Both the position numbers and the translations under genes were made by a program. Shown here piece after piece: positions 1-6,410 of a stretch of 12,470 nt of DNA (position 1 is the stretch's first letter; every line of letters starts with the position of its first letter). The DNA lies in the NCBI GenBank assembly GCA_015222065.1, contig JADFUQ010000186.1, positions 1 through 12,470 of the forward strand, written 5' to 3'. The DNA is from Bacteroidota bacterium (lineage in GTDB: Bacteria > Bacteroidota > Bacteroidia > Bacteroidales > VadinHA17). The notes below the pieces were generated by a model. The model saw only the letters and a list, made by a program, of their open reading frames with translations. It was not told where the DNA came from and searched no databases.

Positions 1-266
1 GATGATCCGGATTTCAATAAATAAACATTACACGCATCCTTAAATTTATACAAGTCCGGACATATCAATTCAAACCTCTTTTTCTCTGATTGCTTATCAA
101 CATTATTGATCGCCCTAAGCTTTTCCTGAGCAAACGACATATGATCATTGGGTGATATTACAATAGATTCTTTAGATATTTTGTTTGTATTATTATCTCT
201 TACGCCTCCGGTAATAATAATAAAAACAATTAATAAGATAATTAAAGCATGAGGATATCGTTTCAT
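1..266 (-). CDS. Unrecognised membrane-anchored or secreted protein (5' part, runs off left edge)
   Basis: The frame is open from an ATG at 264-266 to the window edge, giving 88 codons of a longer protein. It starts MKRYPHALIILLIVFIIITG, so residues 6-19 form one hydrophobic segment after two basic residues: an uncleaved anchor or a signal peptide. No lipobox cysteine is seen. After this comes a polar, lysine- and asparagine-rich stretch, and the visible part ends near RFELICPDLYKFKDACNVYL with two cysteines. I do not recognise a family. Codon use and AT content are like those of its neighbours, and the start codon style (ATG-AAA) is typical here. It is transcribed leftward from the same gap that serves the divergent hydrolase at 780. 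The reading frame is convincing; the function is unknown. Confidence 0.7.
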   Translation of the reverse strand, partial: MKRYPHALIILLIVFIIITGGVRDNNTNKISKESIVISPNDHMSFAQEKLRAINNVDKQSEKKRFELICPDLYKFKDACNVYLLKSGS

Positions 267-330
267 TATATCAGAGTTTTTAAGGGTTGCAAATAAAAAC
301 TATATATGATTTAACTACTCAGTGTTGAAA

Positions 331-461
331 AAGAAGTGACTAAATGAAGAGGTGTCTAAAGTGGCTAAAGTGGCTAAAGTGCCTAAAATGCCTAAAGTTT
401 AAACTTCTTCTCTTCCTATTTACTCATTTACTCATTTTATCATTTACTCATTTCTTCACTT
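331..461. repeat. Composite intergenic tandem array: period 9 (left) and period 8 (right)
   Basis: The left half holds five 9-base units at 352-396: GTGTCTAAA, GTGGCTAAA twice, GTGCCTAAA and ATGCCTAAA. The right half holds five 8-base units at 418-457: ATTTACTC twice, ATTTTATC, ATTTACTC and ATTTCTTC. AAACTTCTTC joins the two halves. The left half is purine-rich and the right half pyrimidine-rich, so the flanks (GAAGTGACTAAATGAAG on the left, CATTTACTCATTTCTTC on the right) are imperfect inverted repeats. A 22-base word at 440-461 recurs exactly at 9251-9272. The anchor CAGTGTTGAAA at 319-329 resembles CAGTGTCGAAA at 10898-10908. Confidence 0.85.
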
Positions 462-564
462 AAAAAGCATTTGAAATTAGTTAATATTATTATCACTTTC
501 AAATACTATATTAAAAAATTGACATATTTATTAAAACCTTTTATTTTTATAAGTTCAATAAATA

Positions 565-572
565 TATATTTG
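565..572 (+). promoter_or_regulatory. Candidate Bacteroidota -7 box TATATTTG for the hydrolase at 780
   Basis: TATATTTG is a full match to the TAnnTTTG -7 consensus of the Bacteroidota primary sigma factor. A convincing -33 TTG is not seen at the usual distance. If used, it would start transcription near 579 and leave a leader of about 200 bases before the ATG at 780. In such AT-rich DNA a chance match is quite possible. Confidence 0.35.
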
Positions 573-589
573 ATAATAGAAAATTATGA

Positions 590-673
590 AACTTCCATGT
601 ATTATTAATGCACAAAGAAAAATGATTAAATAACGGTTGCGCAACAGTATCCGGATTTTTTCACATGGAAGTT
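590..673. repeat. 11-bp perfect inverted repeat in the leader of the hydrolase gene
   Basis: AACTTCCATGT at 590-600 is repeated as its exact reverse complement ACATGGAAGTT at 663-673, with 62 bases between. In a transcript from the candidate promoter just upstream, the arms could form the base of a long hairpin. The enclosed DNA carries a separate, off-centre palindrome (636-645). The segment from about 630 to 735 is richer in G and C than the AT-rich DNA around it. No known riboswitch or RNA family was recognised. Confidence 0.6.
633..648. promoter_or_regulatory. LacI-family-like operator palindrome
   Basis: ACGGTTGCGCAACAGT is a 16-base palindrome centred on CG with one mismatched pair; the inner GTTGCGCAAC (636-645) is perfect. 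Operators of LacI-family sugar regulators are typically 14-20 bp palindromes with a central CG, and GTTGCGCAAC or GTTTGCGCAAAC types are common. It lies about 130 bases before the hydrolase start and downstream of the candidate -7 box, where a bound repressor would block transcription. No regulator gene is in the window, so this is inference from shape only. Confidence 0.4.
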
Positions 674-779
674 CACGAGCGGGTTTGCGCCATGGGTTTT
701 TGTGGGAACGAGTAACAAATACCACAGAACTTGTAAAAAGGTAGAAAATACTTGTCACTAACATAAAAGATTTAAACGT

Positions 780-1808
780 ATGAAAAAGAAATTAGTGATT
801 TCAATAACCTGGACTATTACAATTGTTATTAGTTTTTCAATCGGAATTATTGTGCAAAAGAATCAAAACAGTTGGTTTAGCACTTCTAAATCTCCCAACC
901 ATCAAAATATAAAGTATGATAGTACAAGCTGTGTTTATTGGGATAAGGATTTTTTAAATATTGAAATAAGCTCTTCAATTGATACCATAGTACAAAAAGC
1001 TTATTTCTATCCAACCAAATCAAATAATTCAAGACCCTTACTTGTAAGTCTCCACACCTGGAGTGGTGATTTTAGTCAGTACGACACATTAGCTATTCTT
1101 GCTAAAACAAAGGATTGGAATTACATACATCCCGACTTTCGCGGGCCTAACCAAACTAATGATGCATGTTGCAGCAAATTAGCCTTAACCGATATTGATG
1201 ATGCTATTGATTATGCAATAAATAATGCCAATGTTGACACGGCAAATATTTTTATTGTGGGAGTAAGTGGTGGCGGATATGCTACATTATGTATGTTTAT
1301 GAAAAGCAAACATAAAATAAAAAAGTTTTCTTCCTGGGTACCGATCTCCGATTTGCCGGCATGGTATCACCAAAGTTTGTGGAGAAAAAATATATATGCC
1401 GATGATATTTTAAATTGTACTAATTCTAAAGATAATAAATTGAATATGTCGATTGCAAAAGAGAAATCGCCGGTTTATTGGGATACCCCGATTAATAAAC
1501 TTAGCAATTCCAAACTTGAAATATATGCCGGCGTTTTTGACGGAATTCAGGGGAGTGTTCCAATAACTCACTCAATAAATTTTTACAATAAGATATTACA
1601 TGATTTAGGTGTTAATAACGAACAATATTATGTATCGACTAAAGAAACTTTGGATTTAATTGAAAACAGAACCCCAGTTTGTAACTATGGGAAAATTTCT
1701 GACAGGAAAATTTACTTAAAGAGGGAATACAAAAACGTTAAACTAATTATTTTCAAAGGAAATCATGAAATGTTGCCTGAATATGCATTTAATTCCCTGA
1801 TGGAATAA
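780..1808 (+). CDS. Membrane-anchored alpha/beta hydrolase (prolyl-oligopeptidase/esterase-like)
   Basis: This is a 342-residue protein with an N-terminal hydrophobic segment (about 5-25, LVISITWTITIVISFSIGII) and no clear cleavage site, so it is probably anchored in the inner membrane facing the periplasm. The hydrolase domain begins near residue 85. LLVSLHTWSG (87-96) is the strand and oxyanion region, and HPDFRGPN (117-124) follows. GVSGGG (161-166) is the nucleophile elbow with Ser163. Asp254 in YAGVFDG and His329 in FKGNHE are placed as the rest of the Ser-Asp-His triad. The fold and triad are clear; the substrate is not. Similar proteins near glycan-degradation genes often act as carbohydrate esterases, but a peptidase role is also possible. 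It is monocistronic here: the next gene converges on it, and repeats fill the gap. Confidence 0.88.
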   Translation: MKKKLVISITWTITIVISFSIGIIVQKNQNSWFSTSKSPNHQNIKYDSTSCVYWDKDFLNIEISSSIDTIVQKAYFYPTKSNNSRPLLVSLHTWSGDFSQYDTLAILAKTKDWNYIHPDFRGPNQTNDACCSKLALTDIDDAIDYAINNANVDTANIFIVGVSGGGYATLCMFMKSKHKIKKFSSWVPISDLPAWYHQSLWRKNIYADDILNCTNSKDNKLNMSIAKEKSPVYWDTPINKLSNSKLEIYAGVFDGIQGSVPITHSINFYNKILHDLGVNNEQYYVSTKETLDLIENRTPVCNYGKISDRKIYLKREYKNVKLIIFKGNHEMLPEYAFNSLME

Positions 1809-1813
1809 GTAAT

Positions 1814-2125
1814 CAGTCGGCAGTCGGCAGTCGGCAGTCAACAATCAGCAGTTGCTCTTGCAATGGATATTTTTTACATTAGCAAGAAACTTCCTAATAC
1901 AAATTATATTTCAATAACCAAAATCTCAATACTTGTACTGAGCCTAGTCGAAGTATTCAAAGCTGTTCACCGAAAAAATCGGAGCAGGCTATGAGATCAC
2001 TTCGTTAGGTTGCTTTTTGTTCTTTGTTATTTAGTGCTTTATTTCGAGAATGCTTGACTTTATGGACAGATACTAAATAATCCGGTCTTCAGATTGCCGA
2101 CTGTGGACTGTGGACTGCCGACTGA
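1814..2125. repeat. Intergenic element bounded by inverted period-7 arrays
   Basis: The left arm (1814-1854) is made of 7-base units: CAGTCGG three times, CAGTCAA, CAATCAG and a partial CAGTTG. The right arm (2092-2125) is GATTGCC, GACTGTG twice, GACTGCC and a partial GACTGA, which is the reverse-complement sense of the left arm. The 312-bp unit starts 6 bases after the hydrolase stop codon. Inside are a REP-like segment at 1936-1955 (TACTGAGCCTAGTCGAAGTA, ends inverted) and a block at about 1955-2080 that also occurs in the gap 6003-6410. Apart from the terminator that follows it, nothing else is seen in the gap 1809-2242. Confidence 0.8.
1955..2080 (+). repeat. Dispersed intergenic repeat, copy A
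   Basis: The block reads TGTTCACCGAAAAAATC, then GCAGGCTATGAGATCACTTC, a short run of 7-base units (TTTGTTC, TTTGTTA, TTTAGTG at 2016-2036), then CTTTATTT and a tail with CTTTATGGACAG and ACTAAATA. The same order and most of the bases recur in copy B at about 6238-6398, where the run of 7-base units is longer. The two copies are diverged but plainly related by eye. Neither has an open reading frame of note. Confidence 0.75.
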
Positions 2126-2143
2126 TTTTTACAATGATTATTA

Positions 2144-2191
2144 TTAAAAAAAACCCCAAAATCTGCCGGAAATGACATTTTCTGGGGTTTT
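2144..2191 (-). terminator. Intrinsic terminator of the lipoprotein operon
   Basis: On the minus strand the arms AAAACCCC (complement of 2184-2191) and GGGGTTTT (complement of 2150-2157) pair. The stem extends inward through AAAAT/ATTTT with a two-base bulge, and a run of T follows the right arm (2144-2150). It lies 52 bases beyond the stop codon of the 2243-3229 gene. The stem and U-tract are both good, so this is the clearest terminator in the window. Confidence 0.85.
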
Positions 2192-2242
2192 CAACCCTAA
2201 ATTAAACTATGACCACACTTATCAACCTTACATAAAAAGAAT

Positions 2243-3229
2243 CTATATTTTACCATCCCATCCTGCAATTCTTGCAAGTATCCACCACATGGCAAAAGCT
2301 TTTCTATTAGCAGTAATATGCTGGGAATTATGTGCTCCAAATATAACTTCGCCATTCGGACTCTTTTTGTTTTCATACCAATCAACACCTAATTGATGAG
2401 AATTTTGCCAATCAATATAAAAATTCCCTCCATAAGCCGAAGAGTTCCCGTCATCTCCGGTGTCTTCCCAATAATTATCTTTCATATCATGAATGTCGAT
2501 ACTGCAATAATCGAGACAAAATTGCTTGTTTTTCAAACAATGACTGATTATCAATTCAGCCTGGTTTTTAGGTTTACCATCGCCAACGTTATCTCCAACA
2601 TTAGCATGACCGGTCATAAAAATAAATGTAACCGGATTTTGCCTTTGCCCCTCGCCGGTGCCTATTTTAGTGCCGCCTGTACTATATTCTGTAATCAACG
2701 AATCCATGCCGGGGAGATAATTCTGCGCTACATGATGGCCCGCGATATTACACCATGACCACATAACAACATTTATTTCAGAATTGGCAGGATCATCCAA
2801 AAAATCTCTTGTTGATTGGATAAATGCCGTTTCATTCCTGCTAAGATCAGAAGCATCTATTCCGGGAGCGGCATAACTTTTAATTACAAGATCATTAAAA
2901 TCTAATTTATTAGTCTCTTGAGCTTTATCGGTAATTCCAAACAAAACATCATCACCATCTTTAAAGTCCTGCAAACCAAATATACCCCTGGCAACCTGGG
3001 TTCCATGTGAAGTATGCTGATAAGCAATATGTAAAGTGGTTCTTGCCAAATCAATATATTGTTTTGGTATGGCTCGTAATATACTATCCTTAGCTACAGT
3101 ATAATCCGCAATATAAGTACCTGCATTTTTATTCTTAATTTTATTCACAGTTTTATTTTCAGTTTTACATCCGGCAAAAACAACAGAGATGATGAATAGA
3201 TTTATTAAAACAAAAGTGATTTTTTTCAT
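2243..3229 (-). CDS. Secreted lipoprotein with HTSHG motif; possible hydrolase of SGNH-like type
   Basis: This is a 328-residue protein. Residues 1-20 are a lipoprotein signal peptide and FAGC puts the lipidated cysteine at 21. A low-complexity KNK linker follows (about 25-36). Conserved-looking blocks are IAYQHTSHGTQV (68-79), VVMWSWCNIAGHH (154-166), FIFMTGHANV (202-211), YCSIDIHDMKDNYW (241-254) and FGAHNSQHITANRK (297-310). The many His, Asp and Ser residues at strand ends suggest a hydrolase or metal-binding site. I recall similar HTSHG proteins in Bacteroidota and weakly associate them with SGNH/GDSL-like folds, but I cannot name a domain with certainty. It is the second gene of an operon: it starts 27 bases after the stop codon of the transglutaminase-like gene and is followed by a strong terminator. 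Confidence 0.85.
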   Translation of the reverse strand: MKKITFVLINLFIISVVFAGCKTENKTVNKIKNKNAGTYIADYTVAKDSILRAIPKQYIDLARTTLHIAYQHTSHGTQVARGIFGLQDFKDGDDVLFGITDKAQETNKLDFNDLVIKSYAAPGIDASDLSRNETAFIQSTRDFLDDPANSEINVVMWSWCNIAGHHVAQNYLPGMDSLITEYSTGGTKIGTGEGQRQNPVTFIFMTGHANVGDNVGDGKPKNQAELIISHCLKNKQFCLDYCSIDIHDMKDNYWEDTGDDGNSSAYGGNFYIDWQNSHQLGVDWYENKKSPNGEVIFGAHNSQHITANRKAFAMWWILARIAGWDGKI

Positions 3230-3256
3230 GATTATAAGATTTAAAGGAGTATGCTA

Positions 3257-4357
3257 TTAATTACTATCTATTATTATTTTATGTTCCGGTCCTGTAACAT
3301 TTCCAGGATTAACAGTACGAAAAACCATTTCATATTTATCCTTTTTTAATTCCAGCATTACTGTATCGGCAACTCTGTTCCAATCACCTGAAGGTAATTC
3401 CTTCATTTGGTACTCTTTCAGATTTGTTTTATCTGAGGTTAATACAATTTGTGCAATACCTTCAGTAATTTGCACGTCTGATGCTATAGTATTCGGCGTC
3501 CATTCTATTGCACCACGATCTTTAATTAAATTTATAAAATCGGTGTTATATGCCCAGTGAGGTTTCCCTCCCCATATCCATGTATTGTTGTCAAAATATT
3601 CATCCTCATACATATTCAGCATTGTTATAAAATCAGGCCATACTGTAAACATATTATTATAAGTGTGCCATTCTATCCAGGTATATGTTTGGGCACTTCG
3701 CTCTTTACTTGTACCTGTTTCAGGATCAATATCTATTATCTTGCGTTCAGGTCCTTGTACCTTTACTATATCTGCTGCTTTATTTTTTAAGTATTCATCA
3801 CGTATTTCCAATGCAGAAAGGGGAACTCCGTTTTTTTCAAAGTGATGGTCATATTTTGCGTCAGATAAAAACCATTTATTATAATCGTTAAGCCATATTT
3901 CATTGATCCCATGATGGCCGTCCGGTCCACCTTGCACACCCGGACCGGCTCCTAAAGTTCTTGTAACATACCCATAAGCATTGATAACTGCATTCTGTAC
4001 CTTCATAAAATGGCCACAATGAAAACCTTCCCCATTTAAAGCAGCATCCAGAATACCTTCCGCGTATCCTTCCCCACTGTAATGTTCGCTAAAATCTTCA
4101 ATCATTATTACTGTTTTTATCCAATGTCTTAAAAGTAATATTCTTTTAAATTCATCCTTTTCACCATGAAAAACAGTATCAAGCTGATATTTTTCTCTCA
4201 ATGCCTCAAATTTTGGAGAACTCATATCTTCAAATGATAAAAACACAGTGTTTTCTTTAAACTCGGGATTATCAACATCTGCAACATAGTATTGTTTCCT
4301 GCCACAACTAAGAATTACAACACTTAATGCAACAATAATTAATAGTTTTCTTTTCAT
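3257..4357 (-). CDS. Transglutaminase-like lipoprotein
   Basis: This 366-residue protein has a lipoprotein signal peptide whose lipobox LSCG puts the modified cysteine at 18. The middle carries a transglutaminase/papain-like Cys-His-Asp set: Cys114 in GFHCGHF, His148 or His149 in GHHGINEIWL, and Asp166 in WFLSDAKYDHHF, with the spacing and hydrophobic surroundings normal for that superfamily. A tryptophan- and tyrosine-rich segment (about 223-270) follows. From about 290 to the end the pattern of short strands suggests an immunoglobulin-like beta-sandwich. In bacteria such domains act as peptidases, amidases or cross-linking enzymes; which of these applies is unknown. It is the first gene of the operon with 2243-3229. 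The two lipoproteins are probably displayed on the same envelope surface and may act together. Confidence 0.85.
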   Translation of the reverse strand: MKRKLLIIVALSVVILSCGRKQYYVADVDNPEFKENTVFLSFEDMSSPKFEALREKYQLDTVFHGEKDEFKRILLLRHWIKTVIMIEDFSEHYSGEGYAEGILDAALNGEGFHCGHFMKVQNAVINAYGYVTRTLGAGPGVQGGPDGHHGINEIWLNDYNKWFLSDAKYDHHFEKNGVPLSALEIRDEYLKNKAADIVKVQGPERKIIDIDPETGTSKERSAQTYTWIEWHTYNNMFTVWPDFITMLNMYEDEYFDNNTWIWGGKPHWAYNTDFINLIKDRGAIEWTPNTIASDVQITEGIAQIVLTSDKTNLKEYQMKELPSGDWNRVADTVMLELKKDKYEMVFRTVNPGNVTGPEHKIIIDSN

Positions 4358-4451
4358 TGTGATTTCTTTTCATTTCATTTGTTAAAAGTATATAAAATAT
4401 TTTTCATTTACAATACCTTACTTAAAAAAATATTTTCTGTCATAAACTTAT

Positions 4452-4459
4452 TATATTTG
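4452..4459 (+). promoter_or_regulatory. Candidate -7 box TATATTTG for the DUF4832 gene
   Basis: TATATTTG matches TAnnTTTG completely. It lies in the 196-bp gap between divergent genes, about 95 bases before the ATG at 4554. The -33 region (TATTTTCTG) is only a weak match. The two 16-base repeat units at 4498-4529 would then be in the transcribed leader. Confidence 0.4.
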
Positions 4460-4497
4460 TAATGCAAAAGGGGAAATGAGATAATGAAGGCATTTTG

Positions 4498-4529
4498 AAC
4501 TTTAGGCACTTATAACTTTAGGCACTTCT
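4498..4529 (-). repeat. Two 16-base tandem units containing AACTTTAGGCACTT
   Basis: AACTTTAGGCACTTAT (4498-4513) is followed directly by AACTTTAGGCACTTCT (4514-4529). The 14-base core is the reverse complement of AAGTGCCTAAAGTT, found at 7377-7390 and 10906-10919. It differs at one base from AACTTTAGTCACTT, found three times at 10984-11040. The array ends 24 bases before the start codon of the next gene. Confidence 0.9.
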
Positions 4530-4553
4530 TTATTTACTAAACACCAACTAATT

Positions 4554-6002
4554 ATGAAAAAGAATAACATACCGCTTTATTCCATTATGGTAATCTTATT
4601 TTCATTTTTGTCTTTTGATTTAGTATCACAGGATATTGTGAAAAAGATTGTAGTAAAACCAAAAGAAATTAATGATATTCTCATTAATCCAGGAATAGGA
4701 TTCATGACATTTCAACGATTTAATGGTGACGAATTAAATGATGGAATAGGCTGGACTGAAGGATTTCCAATTGAATACCAGGATTTTGACGGAAACCTGG
4801 AAATGAAGGAACACCCTATGACTTCCATAGTTTATTTCAGGTTATACTGGAGGTTTCTTGAGCCTGAACAGGGCAGGTATAACTGGGATCATATTGATAA
4901 GGCATTAAAAACCGCGCATAACCGGAAACAACAGCTTTTGTTCAGAGTTGCTCCTTACGGAACCAAATTGCCGGCAACGGATGTTCCTGACTGGTACAGG
5001 AAAATGGTAGGGGATACATTTTTAAACCAGTCTGTAACAAAACACTGGCAAGTTGATCATGAAGACCCTCGTTATATTGAACATTTCGGCAACCTTATCC
5101 GTGAAATGGGTAAACGATATGATGGGCATCCCGACCTGAATGCAATTGACTTATCGATTATTGGCGCCTGGGGTGAAGGAGAATATACAGAACTATTATC
5201 TGATAAAACTATGAAGGCTCTGGTAGATGCCTATCTGGAATCCTTTACAAAAACACCTTTGATCATGCAATTAACCGACCTTAGAACCAATAGTTACGGT
5301 CTGTCAAAGGCAAATGTTGGCTGGCGTGTGGATTGTCTTGGTGATCTTGGTTTTTGGGCAAAAGAACAAAACGGTTTTACACATATGTATGATGTGTACC
5401 CTCAGGATATCATTAACTGCGGCATGAAAGATGCATGGAAAAAAGGCCCCGTTTCCCTTGAAGCTTGCGGAACCATTAAGGGCTGGAAAGAGAAACAGGA
5501 CTATACCATTGAAGATGTCCGATTTATAATTAATGAATCACTGAAATGGCACATTTCTTCCTATAATAATAAGTCCTCCGGAATACCGGAAGAATGGTGG
5601 CCGGAAATTAACCAATGGATTAAAAAAATGGGGTATCGTTTTGTGCTGCGTAAGTTTACTTATCCTGAAACATGCAAACCCGGTAAAAGATTATTTTTCA
5701 CTACCTGGTGGGATAATAAGGGGGTAGCTCCATGTTATAAGGAGTATTCATTGGCAATACGGTTGAAAAACACAAACAGAACTCAGATACTGACCACTAA
5801 TGCAGATATAAAAACCTGGCTCCCGGGCGATAATCTTTACGATGATGCAATCTTTATACCCTGGAATATGCCCCCGGGTATTTACGACTTGCAAATCGGA
5901 ATTATTGATCCGCTTACTTCCAAACCAAAAATTAAACTGGCCATTGAAGGAGAGACAGAAGATGGCTGGTACGATTTAGGCAAGATAAAAATAATTGAGT
6001 AA
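4554..6002 (+). CDS. Secreted DUF4874/DUF4832-type protein, probable TIM-barrel glycosidase
   Basis: This 482-residue protein has a signal peptide of about 25 residues ending LVSQ. The N-terminal domain shows the features of DUF4874: NPGIGFMTFQRF (45-56), FRLYWRFLEPEQGRYNWDHI (95-114) and LLFRVAPY (128-135). The EPEQGRYNW block resembles the start of GH42-like and other (beta/alpha)8 glycosidases. IDLSIIGAWGEGEYTE (198-213) holds acidic residues (Glu208, Glu210) at a strand end, as expected of an acid/base, and VSLEACG (300-306) offers Glu303 as a possible nucleophile. From about 368 the protein becomes a beta-sandwich consistent with DUF4832. The catalytic roles are my inference. It stands alone between divergent and downstream repeat-filled gaps and is likely periplasmic or exported. 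Confidence 0.85.
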   Translation: MKKNNIPLYSIMVILFSFLSFDLVSQDIVKKIVVKPKEINDILINPGIGFMTFQRFNGDELNDGIGWTEGFPIEYQDFDGNLEMKEHPMTSIVYFRLYWRFLEPEQGRYNWDHIDKALKTAHNRKQQLLFRVAPYGTKLPATDVPDWYRKMVGDTFLNQSVTKHWQVDHEDPRYIEHFGNLIREMGKRYDGHPDLNAIDLSIIGAWGEGEYTELLSDKTMKALVDAYLESFTKTPLIMQLTDLRTNSYGLSKANVGWRVDCLGDLGFWAKEQNGFTHMYDVYPQDIINCGMKDAWKKGPVSLEACGTIKGWKEKQDYTIEDVRFIINESLKWHISSYNNKSSGIPEEWWPEINQWIKKMGYRFVLRKFTYPETCKPGKRLFFTTWWDNKGVAPCYKEYSLAIRLKNTNRTQILTTNADIKTWLPGDNLYDDAIFIPWNMPPGIYDLQIGIIDPLTSKPKIKLAIEGETEDGWYDLGKIKIIE

Positions 6003-6027
6003 CCTGAATTTGGTTGTTATTTTTTGT
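5999..6027 (+). terminator. Weak candidate terminator after the DUF4832 gene
   Basis: GTAACC overlapping the stop codon can pair with GGTTGTTA (6012-6019) with one bulged base, and a TTTTTTG tract follows. The stem is short and AT-rich, so the call is tentative. Confidence 0.3.
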
Positions 6028-6113
6028 AGTATTAAATGTTTGATAAAAATTTAACTTTACATAATCTTTATTAAAACCCATCTATAAAGTCCAAAAATTT
6101 AAGTAAATAGTAA

Positions 6114-6398
6114 AAATCACAAATGACAAGCACCAAATTACAAATAAATTACAATATTCAAAAACTCAATGATCAAAACAGTTTCGGTCATTTGACAATT
6201 GATATTTGGAATTTATTTACTAACGAAATAATTAATTTTTAAAGGTGTTCCCCGAAAAATGCATAACAGGCGATGAGCTCACTTCGTTTGCTATTTGTTT
6301 TTTGTTATTTGGGATTTATTTGTTTTTTGTTATTTGTTATTTGGTGCTTTATTTTACAAAAATGTTTGCCTTTATGAACAAACACTAATTAGTAAATT
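6114..6398. repeat. Intergenic element with inverted period-7 arms, including dispersed repeat copy B
   Basis: The left arm (6114-6148) is AAATCAC, AAATGAC, AAGCACC, AAATTAC and AAATAAA. The right arm has eight 7-base units starting at 6287, 6294, 6301, 6308, 6319, 6326, 6333 and 6340 (TTTGCTA, TTTGTTT, TTTGTTA, TTTGGGA, TTTGTTT, TTTGTTA twice, TTTGGTG), with a 4-base slip (6315-6318) after the fourth. AAGCACCAAATTAC on the left is roughly the complement of GTTATTTGGTGCTTT on the right. The core at 6245-6290 (TGTTCCCCGAAAAATGC, GATGAGCTCACTTCGTTTG) and the tail at 6347-6398 match copy A near 1955-2080. This accounts for most of the gap 6003-6410. Confidence 0.8.
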
Positions 6399-6410
6399 GA
6401 ATTAATTAAA

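Noticed and set aside
331..461. CRISPR array
   Set aside because: The repeat periods are 8 and 9 bases with no spacers and no cas genes; the same holds for the other arrays in the window.
555..764. 69-codon minus-strand open frame divergent from the hydrolase gene
   Set aside because: It covers the structured leader of the hydrolase gene, has very hydrophobic AT-driven ends, matches nothing I recognise, and has no promoter-like sequence of its own. A weak possibility remains.
2172..3891. Several plus-strand frames of 60-121 codons across the lipoprotein operon
   Set aside because: They are antisense to two well-supported genes with signal peptides and motifs, and their own translations show no domain pattern.
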